This document shows, piece after piece, positions 11,101 through 21,180 of a DNA stretch of 64,000 nucleotides. Source of the stretch: Calditrichota bacterium (GTDB lineage: Bacteria > Calditrichota > Calditrichia > Calditrichales > J004); assembly GCA_024277115.1 (NCBI GenBank), contig JAJRVW010000017.1, positions 18,333 to 82,332 on the forward strand. The letters run 5' to 3'. The notes below the pieces were generated by a model that was not told the origin of the DNA, did not search any database, and saw only the letters and a list, made by a program, of their open reading frames with translations. How positions within the stretch are numbered: the first letter of the stretch is position 1; each line of letters starts with the position of its first letter. A program made the translations under genes and the position numbers.

Positions 11101-11817
11101 TTATTTTATTGATTCAATATATTCGCTATATAGATCAGGTCGTTTATTTTTAGTTATTTCAATTTTTTGTTTATTACGCCACTTTTTAATTTTTTCGTGA
11201 TTGCCACTCACAAGCACATCCGGTACCTTCACATCCCTAAAAACCTCCGGTCGTGTATAATAAGGCGAATCGAGCAATTTATCAGAAAATGAATCTGTCC
11301 AGGCAGAATCGATATCTTTTAAAACACCTGGCAAAAGCCGTACAATCGAGTCTACAACAACCAACGCACTAATCTCACCGGAGCTGAGAATATAATCCCC
11401 GATAGAAAGTTCGTCTATTTTAAAAAAATTATGGATGCGCTGATCGATCCCTTTATAATGCCCACATAAAAATATAAGATGCTTTTTAAGGCATAATTGT
11501 GTTGCCCTTTTCTGGCTGAAACATTCACCTCGTGGCGACATTAAGATAATTTGAGCCTCTTTAATACATGCCTCTTTGTCAATATTTTCAAGGCAGCGTA
11601 CAAAAGGCTCAACTTTTAAAACCATCCCGGCACCACCGCCATAGGGATAATCATCTATTGTCCGGTGTTTGTCGTCCGTATAATCACGTAAATCATGCAG
11701 ATAAATTTCGACAGCATTTTTATTTCTGCCTTTTTTTATCATACTTTCGTTCAAGGCAGATTTTAATATCTCCGGAAAACCGGTAATAATATCAATTCTT
11801 AAAGCCATCTTGCTCAC
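11101..11817 (-). CDS. trmD: tRNA (guanine-N1)-methyltransferase
   Basis: YGGGAGMVLK, LSPRGECFSQ, LCGHYKGIDQR, SIGDYILSSGE motifs; conserved synteny. Confidence 0.96.
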   Translation of the reverse strand: MSKMALRIDIITGFPEILKSALNESMIKKGRNKNAVEIYLHDLRDYTDDKHRTIDDYPYGGGAGMVLKVEPFVRCLENIDKEACIKEAQIILMSPRGECFSQKRATQLCLKKHLIFLCGHYKGIDQRIHNFFKIDELSIGDYILSSGEISALVVVDSIVRLLPGVLKDIDSAWTDSFSDKLLDSPYYTRPEVFRDVKVPDVLVSGNHEKIKKWRNKQKIEITKNKRPDLYSEYIESIK

Positions 11818-12323
11818 CCTAAAAGGCCGTCAATAATTTTTATGGTAACTTTTCGGGCCTGCATATCTACCTTTTTCACTATCTCTTTTACAAGTGGAAT
11901 CAGGTGCGATACCTCAGCATTCTGTTTTACAAGAAGTAAATCCTGCTCCGGATAAGTCTCAATGTCCTCAACTTTCCCGATAGCCTCCCCTTCTTCGGTG
12001 ACTACATCCATACCGATCAACTGATGATGATAAAACTCATCCTTTTCAAGGGGATATAATTCCGTTTCAGGGATATACACATATTTATTTCGTAGAGTTT
12101 CTGCTTCGTTACGTGAATCGATATTTTTAATCTTGATAAAAACACAGCCTTTGGCAAACCATGTTTTTTCAATTTCAACCGATTCGGTCAACCCTTCATC
12201 AAGGTACAACTCAGAAAGCTCTTCAAAATGTTCGGGAAAAGAAGTAATAATCTCAGCTTTCACCTCGCCTTTAATACCTTGCGGTTTTAAAATTTTCCCG
12301 ATTAAATATACTGGAGCAGAAAT
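11814..12323 (-). CDS. rimM: Ribosome maturation factor RimM; apparent N-terminus extends to an ATT codon at 12321-12323
   Basis: The ORF track starts at an internal GTG (12263). The same frame continues upstream as (I)SAPVYLIGKILKPQGIKGEVKAEIITSFPEHF, the conserved RimM N-terminus, with an AAAGGA Shine-Dalgarno 6 nt before ATT. Confidence 0.85.
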   Translation of the reverse strand: MSAPVYLIGKILKPQGIKGEVKAEIITSFPEHFEELSELYLDEGLTESVEIEKTWFAKGCVFIKIKNIDSRNEAETLRNKYVYIPETELYPLEKDEFYHHQLIGMDVVTEEGEAIGKVEDIETYPEQDLLLVKQNAEVSHLIPLVKEIVKKVDMQARKVTIKIIDGLLG

Positions 12324-12341
12324 GGTATATCCTTTATAAAA

Positions 12342-12572
12342 CTATTCAAGTATTTCAAGAACAGCGCGTTTGCCGGCTTTTGCCGAAGCCGCAGCAAGTA
12401 AGGTCCGGATAGATTTGGCAGTCTGCCCTCTCTTTCCAATCACCTTGCCCAAGTCGCCATCACCAACACGAAGTTCAAAAACGGTTACCCGTTCCCCTTC
12501 AACTTCTGAAACGACAACCTCTTCAGGTTTATCAACGAGATGTTTAGCTATAAATTCAACGAATTCCTTCAT
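12342..12572 (-). CDS. khpA: KH-domain RNA-binding protein KhpA
   Basis: [23 protein letters not shown] motif; between rpsP and rimM. Confidence 0.92.
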   Translation of the reverse strand: MKEFVEFIAKHLVDKPEEVVVSEVEGERVTVFELRVGDGDLGKVIGKRGQTAKSIRTLLAAASAKAGKRAVLEILE

Positions 12573-12637
12573 ATCGATATCCTCCGAAAATAATTAAACC
12601 AGTTTGAGCGCAATTATTTGAATAGCTTTATATCGTT

Positions 12638-13177
12638 TTAATCTTCTTTTGTTTCTTCGTCGGCTGCTGCTTCTGCTTTTTCTTCGGTTGCTTCTTCTTC
12701 AGGGGTCGCCTCAGCAGCTACTTTTTCTTCCTCAGCTTTTTTGGCTGCCTCTACTTCAGCTTCTTCGGCCTTTTTAGCTTCGGCTTCTTCAGCGGCTTTT
12801 TTTGCTATCTTTTCTGATTCGGATTTAGAAACTTTGTCTTCGGCACGCTGTGCTTTTTCTACTTGTGTCTTTTCCCAAGCTTCCATTTCCGATGCTATTT
12901 TTGCTTCATCTGCACCCTGTTTCGTTAAAGTCCACTTTAACCATAAACCTTTTCCACGAAGCAAGCTTTTTACTGTATCTGTAGGCTGTGCCCCATTAGA
13001 TAACCAATAAAAAACCCTATCCTCTTTGCATTCCACTTTATGTGGCTGTGCAACAGGATCATAGGTGCCAACATTCTCAATAAAGCGTCCATCACGTGCG
13101 GCGCGGCTATCTGCGGCAACGATCCGGTAAAATGGTTTTTTCTTCTTACCCATTCGCTTTAGTCTTAACTTAACCAA
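12638..13177 (-). CDS. rpsP: 30S ribosomal protein S16 with long Ala/Glu/Lys-rich C-terminal tail
   Basis: [41 protein letters not shown]... followed by a low-complexity charged tail. Confidence 0.96.
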   Translation of the reverse strand: MVKLRLKRMGKKKKPFYRIVAADSRAARDGRFIENVGTYDPVAQPHKVECKEDRVFYWLSNGAQPTDTVKSLLRGKGLWLKWTLTKQGADEAKIASEMEAWEKTQVEKAQRAEDKVSKSESEKIAKKAAEEAEAKKAEEAEVEAAKKAEEEKVAAEATPEEEATEEKAEAAADEETKED

Positions 13178-13200
13178 AATTAAACCTCCAGTAATTATTA

Positions 13201-14526
13201 TCAGGCCATATTAAAGGGCAAACCTTTTAACCCTTTAAATGATTTGCCTTTCATTTGTTTTATCATTTTTTTCATTTGTTCGTACTGCTTCATCAATTGG
13301 TTTACATCCTGCACACGGGTACCGCTTCCATTGGCTATCCTTTTTCTGCGGCTGCCATTTAGTATCTTAGGTTGTCGGCGTTCCTGAAACGTCATGGAAT
13401 TAATGATCGCTTCTGTGCGTGTAAAAGCTTTTGGGTCTACTTTGGCATTTTTTAATTGCCCGCCCATCCCGGGGATCATCCCAAGGAGGTTTTCTAAAGA
13501 ACCCATTTTTTTTATTTGTTGTAACTGATCCTGAAAATCTTCCAACGTAAACTCATTACGCCGGAGTCTTTCTTCCATCTTCTCAGCTTTATCTGAATCG
13601 TAACTATCCTGTGCCCGTTCCACAAAACTGACAATATCGCCCATACCAAGTATACGCGATGCCATGCGATCTGGATAAAATTGCTCAATCGCATCAGGCT
13701 TCTCCCCGGTGCCAATAAATTTAATCGGCTTGCCTGTAACGGCACGGATAGAAAGAGCTGCCCCGCCGCGTGAGTCGCCATCCATTTTTGTTAGGACAAC
13801 ACCGCCATGATCAAGACGGTCGGCAAATTCCTTCGCCGTATTTACTGCATCTTGCCCCGTCATACCATCCGCCACAAAAAGGATCTCATGTGGACGTACA
13901 CGGTTTTTAATATTAACCAGCTCACGCATCATTTGCTCGTCGATATGCAACCGACCGGCCGTATCTAAAATGATGGTATCACAAAGTTGGCGCCGTGCTT
14001 CACTAACGGCATTAAAACCAATCTTTACAGGATCGCCAATACCCTCATCATATACGGGCACGTTTAAGCCCTGGCCCAACACACGCAATTGCTGTATCGC
14101 AGCAGGCCTGTACACATCTAACGCGGCTAGCATGGGTTTTCTTCCCCGCGCTTGCAGAAAATGCGCCAGCTTTGCACAAAATGTGGTTTTACCGGAACCC
14201 TGTAAACCTGTTACCATGATGATAGAAGGTGGAATGCCGGCTGATTTTAACTGGGTTGTGGACGTACCAAGAAGTTTAACGAGTTCATCGTTTACAATTT
14301 TTACAATAAACTGACCAGGCGTAACACTTTTTATGACTTCTTCACCCAGTGCTTTTTCTTGTACAGATTGGATAAAATCTTTTACAACTTTATAATTAAC
14401 ATCCGCTTCTAACAGGGCGCGCCGAATCTCTTTAAGAGAGTCGGAAATATTTTTCTCACTTAACTTCCCGTAGCCGCGCAGTTTGCGTAAGGTTGATTCC
14501 AGTTTTCCAGTTAAATCTTCAAGCAT
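13201..14526 (-). CDS. ffh: Signal recognition particle protein Ffh
   Basis: [42 protein letters not shown]; Met-rich C-terminus. Start taken at [10 protein letters not shown]. Confidence 0.96.
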   Translation of the reverse strand: MLEDLTGKLESTLRKLRGYGKLSEKNISDSLKEIRRALLEADVNYKVVKDFIQSVQEKALGEEVIKSVTPGQFIVKIVNDELVKLLGTSTTQLKSAGIPPSIIMVTGLQGSGKTTFCAKLAHFLQARGRKPMLAALDVYRPAAIQQLRVLGQGLNVPVYDEGIGDPVKIGFNAVSEARRQLCDTIILDTAGRLHIDEQMMRELVNIKNRVRPHEILFVADGMTGQDAVNTAKEFADRLDHGGVVLTKMDGDSRGGAALSIRAVTGKPIKFIGTGEKPDAIEQFYPDRMASRILGMGDIVSFVERAQDSYDSDKAEKMEERLRRNEFTLEDFQDQLQQIKKMGSLENLLGMIPGMGGQLKNAKVDPKAFTRTEAIINSMTFQERRQPKILNGSRRKRIANGSGTRVQDVNQLMKQYEQMKKMIKQMKGKSFKGLKGLPFNMA

Positions 14527-14646
14527 CCTTTTCAGTCCAAAACATTTAGTCGCCAAATATACAAATTGAAGTTCTCATAATCAATATATTGCGTATTAAA
14601 GCTTTTATTTTTTTCAGGCGATTGTAAAAGCGGGCAGAAGATGGTT

Positions 14647-15975
14647 CTATCCTCTTTTTAAGATAGCCGAGAAACTTCCATCCATGGTGTGTTTATGCGG
14701 GTAGGTACTTATAAAACATTCATCAATCAGGTCGTCAATATTTTTAACCTGTGATGTAGAAACACTTTTTATTTGCAGGTTTAAATCCGGGGAATTTATA
14801 AGGGATTTTACAACTTTATGGTTTTCATTTTTATCGACCGAGCATGTACTGTAAACCATCATACCACTTTTTAACAGATGGTCGGGTATATTTTTCATTA
14901 TTTCAAATTGAAGCCGGCTAAACTCTGCCACCTCTTTTTCTGTACGACGCCATTTAATATCCGGGTGTTTACCGATCACACCTTGCCCGGAACAGGGGGC
15001 GTCGATAAGGATTTTTTTAAATTTTCTCTTAAAAGGCAGATTGCGGGCATCGGCAACCACAAGGCTGCCCATCAGGCCAAGTCGCTCCATATTTTCTTTT
15101 ACACGTTTCAAACGTGATAAATCCGAATCTACCGCCACGGCCAATTTTAGATCCGGGGTGTTTTCCAATACTTGTGTAAACTTCCCGCCGGGGGCAGCGC
15201 ATACATCTAAAAATGTATCATCTTCTTTTAATTGTAATAATTTTGGCGGTATGGCCGCACTTTCATCCTGAACAGAGCACAGGCCTTTTTCAAACAATCC
15301 TGCTTCGCGTATCAGGCCGATTTGTTTTATTTTAAAATAATTATCAAACCGTTTCGACTGTTCAAACTCGATGTCATTTATTTTTAATAGCTCTACAAAT
15401 TTATCAATCTCTATTTTCTGAAGGTTAACACGGATGTCAAACTCGGGTACCTGATTAAGAGCCTTGCATAGCTCTTGCGTGAAACTTATCCCCCAAAAAT
15501 CGACCCAGCGGCGCACAAGCCACTTGGGAAAAGAGAACATTGTTGAAATATCTGTTTTCTGATTGGCGGATTTTTCTTTTTTTAGATTGCTTTTTTGCCT
15601 CAAAAAAGAACGAAGGATAGCATTAACTAATTTCCCGGCACGGTCGTTTACCCTTAATTTTGCAAGGTTTACATATTCGTTTACCGAGGCATGATCGGGG
15701 ATGTGGTACATAAAATTAATTTCATACAAACCCATGCGCAGTATAATTTTAATTTTTGTCAATAATTTGGGATAGTATCCTTTGTATAGCTTGGATGCAT
15801 ACCAGTCCAATAACGCACTATGCCGTAAAACACCCGATGTAAGATTTTTTATATGGCGCCGTTCATTGCTTTCGAGCGCACTTTTTAAAATTTCATCGGC
15901 CTCTATCACATCTAAGCGGCCAAGTGATTTTTCAAATTGTCTTAATATATGATATGCTGTAATTCGCTCGCTCAT
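14647..15975 (-). CDS. rsmB: 16S rRNA (cytosine-967-C5)-methyltransferase (RsmB/Sun)
   Basis: VQDESAAIPPKLL..FLDVCAAPGGKFTQ, LIDAPCSGQGVIGKHPDIKW, YSTCSVDKNEN. Confidence 0.93.
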   Translation of the reverse strand: MSERITAYHILRQFEKSLGRLDVIEADEILKSALESNERRHIKNLTSGVLRHSALLDWYASKLYKGYYPKLLTKIKIILRMGLYEINFMYHIPDHASVNEYVNLAKLRVNDRAGKLVNAILRSFLRQKSNLKKEKSANQKTDISTMFSFPKWLVRRWVDFWGISFTQELCKALNQVPEFDIRVNLQKIEIDKFVELLKINDIEFEQSKRFDNYFKIKQIGLIREAGLFEKGLCSVQDESAAIPPKLLQLKEDDTFLDVCAAPGGKFTQVLENTPDLKLAVAVDSDLSRLKRVKENMERLGLMGSLVVADARNLPFKRKFKKILIDAPCSGQGVIGKHPDIKWRRTEKEVAEFSRLQFEIMKNIPDHLLKSGMMVYSTCSVDKNENHKVVKSLINSPDLNLQIKSVSTSQVKNIDDLIDECFISTYPHKHTMDGSFSAILKRG

Positions 15976-16047
15976 TGCCCGATCTGCTTATTTTTTAAAT
16001 TTATCATGATGATTGATTGCAGTTTTAAATCGAGGATATACTGACTC

Positions 16048-16809
16048 TTAAAAAGACTGGGACAAGGCAATCCCGATATAATTATTTTGTACCTGAGATG
16101 ATTTTACAACAAAATTATAATTAAAAGAATTGACGGCAATTGATTTATTGTGTTTACGCGCCAGTCGCATCGCATTAATTGCACTTACAAGGTGGTTCAC
16201 CAAAATGGCGGTGTAAAAATAAATATCCCTGCTTTTTATATCGACACTCTTCAATCTTTTCTCGTCATAAGAAAAGCGATTTTTTTTGCTGTCCCATTGC
16301 CAAAAATTTGCTTTTGTCTCATCATAGATTTCATCAAGACGCCGCTCATTTGCCCTGCGGCTATTATAGGCATAAATATCATCAAACTTGCCAATACTTA
16401 CCCAATACTGGTCGTCCTCTTTTCCACCACTGCTTACACCCGCGTGTTGACGGGCATAGGCCTTATAATCTTTTTCCAAAGAGCTGGCGTGGTAATCGTT
16501 TAGAAAAAAGCCGCCCCACGCTAAAACTTCTACGCCAAAAAATATTTTACTTTGGCTTGTGTTGCCCACATAATATTCACCGGCGCCTGGCAAAACCAAA
16601 CTTAACAATAAGGCCGTCCCAATCGATTTTTTTTCGGGTTGGTCAAACTGAAAATTAAAAGCAGAATTTTTCAAGACTGTTTTAATTTTTGTAGACGTTA
16701 CATCCGCGTTTATAATTGCCGTATTGTTCGGTAATTTAAAAAGCGGTTCCTGAGCCTGCAAAACAATTACCGAGAATAGAATAAGCAACACTGTTTTTTT
16801 CATTCGCAT
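16048..16809 (-). CDS. Small outer-membrane/DUF5683-like protein
   Basis: Signal peptide; LLSLVLPGAGEYYVGN...; paralog of the next gene. Confidence 0.55.
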   Translation of the reverse strand: MRMKKTVLLILFSVIVLQAQEPLFKLPNNTAIINADVTSTKIKTVLKNSAFNFQFDQPEKKSIGTALLLSLVLPGAGEYYVGNTSQSKIFFGVEVLAWGGFFLNDYHASSLEKDYKAYARQHAGVSSGGKEDDQYWVSIGKFDDIYAYNSRRANERRLDEIYDETKANFWQWDSKKNRFSYDEKRLKSVDIKSRDIYFYTAILVNHLVSAINAMRLARKHNKSIAVNSFNYNFVVKSSQVQNNYIGIALSQSF

Positions 16810-16839
16810 TTATATTTCTTTCTTTTTTCTTTATTCAAT

Positions 16840-17781
16840 CTACCAGGATAATGCCAATCCGTATGTGTCCACACGTTCTCCCGCATATAATTTCTGATCA
16901 GCATAAATCGAATAACTTAACCCGGCGTTATAACCCTTTGTTGAAAAAGCAGCATCAATGGCGCTGGCAAGGTGGTTTATCAATATGATCCGTGTCATAC
17001 TTGTAGCGGTGGAATAAAAGTCATTACTTGTATTTCTTAGATGTTTATACTTTTTTACATCGGGCGTCAACGCAATTGTTTCCGGGTTAAAATCATAATA
17101 GGTCCAATCATCCAACTCGGTCCAGCCCGAGCCAAATTGCCCCAGATATTTATAGATCATTTCGTAGTACTGCTGCGTTTTGGTGCTTGGCAACGTGTGT
17201 GTAAAACGAGGATATCCGCCATTTGTCTCCAAATATCTCAACCGGTCGATGGCGCCATCTATCTCAGATTGAGGTACGATTCCATTGGCATCGGGGTTTA
17301 GCTCTGCCCTGTCCCAGTTTCCTTTTTCCACAGCCTTATCATAAATCCTGCTCCAATAATACTGCTCGCTCCAATTGGCATCGCCAAAACGTTTCATCTC
17401 CCTATCCCTGGTCTTGCCTTTGTCGTTATAAACAAAATAGCCCGACCAGGCTGCAATCTCGACCACGGCAAATAATGCACTTTTCCAATATGACTCTGTG
17501 TAATATTGCCCCGCACCTGGTAAAACCGCTGAAAACATGACCGCTTTAAAGCTGGATTTTCTTTTAGATTCTTTCGCTAGCTCTTGCTTGGTCTGTGCTT
17601 TAACGTCTTGCAGCAATTCAAATTTTTTCTGATTGTACCCAAGCTGAAAAGGCTTTTCTTTCCCAACCAGCTGCCCGGCATTGAAAGATTTCGTTAAACC
17701 GGTAAGATTATCGCCGGCAAACAAATTTGAGAAGAATAGAATTAGAACAAAAAGTATTTTTTTCATAATGGTTCCTTTCAT
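16840..17781 (-). CDS. Small outer-membrane/DUF5683-like protein (paralog)
   Basis: Signal peptide; FSAVLPGAGQYYTESYWKSALFAVVEIAAWSGYF...; shared NHLASAIDA/NHLVSAINA C-terminal motif. Confidence 0.55.
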   Translation of the reverse strand: MKGTIMKKILFVLILFFSNLFAGDNLTGLTKSFNAGQLVGKEKPFQLGYNQKKFELLQDVKAQTKQELAKESKRKSSFKAVMFSAVLPGAGQYYTESYWKSALFAVVEIAAWSGYFVYNDKGKTRDREMKRFGDANWSEQYYWSRIYDKAVEKGNWDRAELNPDANGIVPQSEIDGAIDRLRYLETNGGYPRFTHTLPSTKTQQYYEMIYKYLGQFGSGWTELDDWTYYDFNPETIALTPDVKKYKHLRNTSNDFYSTATSMTRIILINHLASAIDAAFSTKGYNAGLSYSIYADQKLYAGERVDTYGLALSW

Positions 17782-17854
17782 GCTAAATACACGACTAATA
17801 ATTGTCCTAAAAAATAAAAATCAATCATTAATCCAACGAGCCACAAATGAGCCC

Positions 17855-20800
17855 CTACCAAAATTTTAACTTACCCAAGGCGGAATTCCTGCTGCCAATC
17901 AACGATCCAAACCGTTCCCTTAAATCAAACTCAAATAACACGCCCAAATAATAACGCCACTCCTGAGGATAATTAATCAACTCATCGCGGCTTTGGTCAA
18001 AATTCTGTACTTCATCAATTGGCCAGGCTGCCTGAAAGAAAACCCGTGTAGGAAACAAATTGTACGAAAAACTATCCAGGCGCAATTCCACACCGACATC
18101 ACGTTTAAAATTTTCAAATTTAATTTCACTTCCGTCAAAGGCATCGCCATACTCATAAAACAGGCCTGCATAAAGTTTATCAAACTGTAAATGGCCCAGC
18201 TTCCAATCCAGGTTACGATGGATGGGAAAACGATAGGTCGCGCTGCCAATAAGTTTTTGCCGCCCCTCGATACTATAAAAAGGATAGCCCTTTAGCCCAA
18301 GAATCCCCCCGGCAAAATAATTAAAAAAACTATTTACAGGCCGGTCCAAATAGCCGCCTTTAAAAAACAAACCCAATGTGTGTGATTTAATCAACGGGTT
18401 TTTTATATAATATTCCACACTTAAGTCATACGAATTATACACCCATGTTTTAAATTGTTCCAAGCCGATTTGCTTGCTGCCCGAGGTATTAAAACCAGTT
18501 AAAAAGTCAACCGATTCATGGCCGAATTTTGCAAAAAGATAAAACCCGCTCGATGGGTTAATGGCATTGAAACGGTCCAGGCCGATTCCATTATATGAAA
18601 ACTTCGCCTGAAAACTATGCCCTTTTAGATAAGTGTAACGGATGGTCGGGATCGAAAGCGGTTTGGGGCCAGGCACGGAAGAACGAATGATAACCGGGTT
18701 TAAATTCGCCCTATAAATACTACGGATATAGCCAAGGGTTAAATGTCCTTTTGGGAGCAATTCAAATTCAGTCCCGGCAGAAACCTGTAATAAATTAAAA
18801 TTTACATTCCGTTTTCCACTAAAAGTATTTGTGGGGTTGCCCTGCTCATCAAAACCTTCATGAAAAACAACCTCGTCTTTAATATTGGCATTTATGTTAA
18901 AAGCCTCGGCAAACAAGGATGGGCTAAAAGAGGGTATAAACCACTTGGGCAGTTTACGATAGGTCACATTGCCGTATAAATCGTAATCAAAATCGGAATT
19001 GACTGCCCCGCCTGCTATCAAGGTCAACTCATCCATTACGTCCGATGCTACCAGGTAAAAACCGGGCTTAACGGTTTCATAATCAATAAACAGGCGTGGT
19101 AAAATCAAGGTATTTGTAAAGGTTTGCTTGTCCGGACGTAAAGTAAACCCCGGCAAAACCGAATCATCAAAATTTTTAGCGGGGATGGACTCGATATAGT
19201 TTTCATCATAAACAGCCAGTGCAGGATCCACTTTTTGGGGCTGGTTTAATTCGTAAATATGGTATCCGATACTATCATAACAGGCATAGGCAATATCACC
19301 GTTGGCCGCTACCGAAGGCATAAAGGCGCCACCCGTTACATTGCTTAATAATTCTTTTTCTTTTGTTTTAAGATTATAGCGGTACAGGTTATAAATACCC
19401 GTGGTGCTCGCCGAATAATAGAGCCAGTCACTACCGGGCTGAAAAACCGGATAACGCAACTCTTCCTCGGCCTGCATAAACAAATCAAATGTTGCCGTGC
19501 CAATATTGTAAACGCCCAGATTACGTCCGTATTCCACCGCAGTGCCAAACACGATTTGTTTATCGTCATTGGACCAGCGCGGATGATAAATTTGACGGCC
19601 CTCGGTGAAAGCCAACACCTGCTCAATTTTACCGGGCAGATAGCGTACTTCCCGCTGCATGACTTCATCCGTAAAGTCAGCGCTATATAGGCCCGTCTCT
19701 ACATTAAAGGCACAAACGGCTTTGTCCTCTTTTGATAAATCTTCTGGCAAATGATAGATATTTAACTGGTTCAGGCCATTTGTTGTGGTTACAAAAACCA
19801 GTTTTTTACCATCTTTGCTAAAATCAGGATTATTGCCACGCAGGTTCCAGGTTAAACGGATACTTTCATCTTTCTCAAAATCATATAAATAGAGATCATC
19901 AAATTTTGATCCGTATTTATTTTCATCTTTCGCAGCATAGGCAATATAACTGCCGTCGGGCGACCAGGAAATGGAGGACACAACACCGGATGCCACCACC
20001 TTTTTTTCATGATTATTTCGATCATAAACGATTAGCGAAGTTTGGGAAAAATAATCATGCCCTTTATTGGAAACATACGCAATTTTTGAAGCATCAGGCG
20101 AAAGAACAGGATAAAGATTGCTAAAACCTTTTGCTTCAACAGCTTTGCCTTTTTGCTCATTTTGGCTGATTATCTTTGTGCGCGCCCGGTAAACCTGTGT
20201 TAAAGAATCTTTCCAATTGCTGTAAAGCTGATCAACCGGGACGCCCGTTGCCTCTTCCAAAACACCGTTAAAAGTATAGGATGACCATTTTGATGAAATG
20301 CGGGTAATATCCGATAAAATTTTCTCGCCAAAACGTTCGGCCAAATATTTGGAAAAGGAAAAACCCAGGTTATAGCTCGATTCGTTTCCATGGCTTGTTT
20401 TGCCAAAAACAGACATCTCATTATAAGTCAATAATTGATCGTTTAAAATGCGGTCGCGGATAATCATTTCGCGGTGTGGGTCGCGATAATCGAAACGGGC
20501 ATGGCTCCCCTGCTGCTGGGCAACGCCCTCGGCAAACCAAACCGGCATGCTGATCGAGCTAAGCGGATATGTTACCAACAGATTGGGAAAGCCCCGCACA
20601 ACATCTTTGCGTTGCTCTTTTTCGTAACCAAACCACTGAAAAAAACCATAAGGAAAACTCAGGTTTGTTTTGATTGTTTTCTGGATGGAAACCATGTGCG
20701 TAAATTCATGGGTCATTACATCGCGCAGCCAGTTTTTTGTACCGCGCATAACATAATCCAGGTTGGTCGTCCAGATTTCCATTTTATTATTAAAAAAATA

Positions 20801-21172
20801 CGCCCCGCCATTGGAGTAGTCATCCGTATCTTTTATAATTACATGGATTTTATCTTCGGGCCTAAAATCATACAAATCGGTAACAGCCGGGTAAATATCC
20901 TCGATTATTTTGGCTGCGGTAAATGCGGTTCTTTTGGTGCCCTGGTGGAAATGAAACTGAAAATGTTGCGTATCAAAAGTTTGCCACTCAAGCTCCGGAT
21001 GGCTCGATTCGAACTGGGCAAAAAGCGGTGTATTAATAAAAAAAATTGATAACAGTAAAAGAACAATAATATTTTTTCGTGTAATATTTCTATTGTCCTC
21101 GTTTGGTTTATTTTTATATATCATTGAGAGTCTTGGGTGTCTTGCACCAATCCTAAATTTCATTAATTCCAT
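17855..21172 (-). CDS. Peptidase-MA-like metalloprotease, PD40/WD40 propeller and C-terminal beta-barrel, multidomain surface protein
   Basis: HEFTH with downstream WFAEG; propeller blades (LSPDASKIAYVSNKG, WSPDGSYIAYAAK, FSKDGKKLVFVTT); D15/surface-antigen-like C-terminus. Confidence 0.75.
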   Translation of the reverse strand: MELMKFRIGARHPRLSMIYKNKPNEDNRNITRKNIIVLLLLSIFFINTPLFAQFESSHPELEWQTFDTQHFQFHFHQGTKRTAFTAAKIIEDIYPAVTDLYDFRPEDKIHVIIKDTDDYSNGGAYFFNNKMEIWTTNLDYVMRGTKNWLRDVMTHEFTHMVSIQKTIKTNLSFPYGFFQWFGYEKEQRKDVVRGFPNLLVTYPLSSISMPVWFAEGVAQQQGSHARFDYRDPHREMIIRDRILNDQLLTYNEMSVFGKTSHGNESSYNLGFSFSKYLAERFGEKILSDITRISSKWSSYTFNGVLEEATGVPVDQLYSNWKDSLTQVYRARTKIISQNEQKGKAVEAKGFSNLYPVLSPDASKIAYVSNKGHDYFSQTSLIVYDRNNHEKKVVASGVVSSISWSPDGSYIAYAAKDENKYGSKFDDLYLYDFEKDESIRLTWNLRGNNPDFSKDGKKLVFVTTTNGLNQLNIYHLPEDLSKEDKAVCAFNVETGLYSADFTDEVMQREVRYLPGKIEQVLAFTEGRQIYHPRWSNDDKQIVFGTAVEYGRNLGVYNIGTATFDLFMQAEEELRYPVFQPGSDWLYYSASTTGIYNLYRYNLKTKEKELLSNVTGGAFMPSVAANGDIAYACYDSIGYHIYELNQPQKVDPALAVYDENYIESIPAKNFDDSVLPGFTLRPDKQTFTNTLILPRLFIDYETVKPGFYLVASDVMDELTLIAGGAVNSDFDYDLYGNVTYRKLPKWFIPSFSPSLFAEAFNINANIKDEVVFHEGFDEQGNPTNTFSGKRNVNFNLLQVSAGTEFELLPKGHLTLGYIRSIYRANLNPVIIRSSVPGPKPLSIPTIRYTYLKGHSFQAKFSYNGIGLDRFNAINPSSGFYLFAKFGHESVDFLTGFNTSGSKQIGLEQFKTWVYNSYDLSVEYYIKNPLIKSHTLGLFFKGGYLDRPVNSFFNYFAGGILGLKGYPFYSIEGRQKLIGSATYRFPIHRNLDWKLGHLQFDKLYAGLFYEYGDAFDGSEIKFENFKRDVGVELRLDSFSYNLFPTRVFFQAAWPIDEVQNFDQSRDELINYPQEWRYYLGVLFEFDLRERFGSLIGSRNSALGKLKFW

Positions 21173-21180
21173 TCCCGCCT

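Noticed and set aside
20474-21049. 191-aa plus-strand ORF
   Set aside because: Antisense to the large protease/propeller gene; shadow ORF without motifs.
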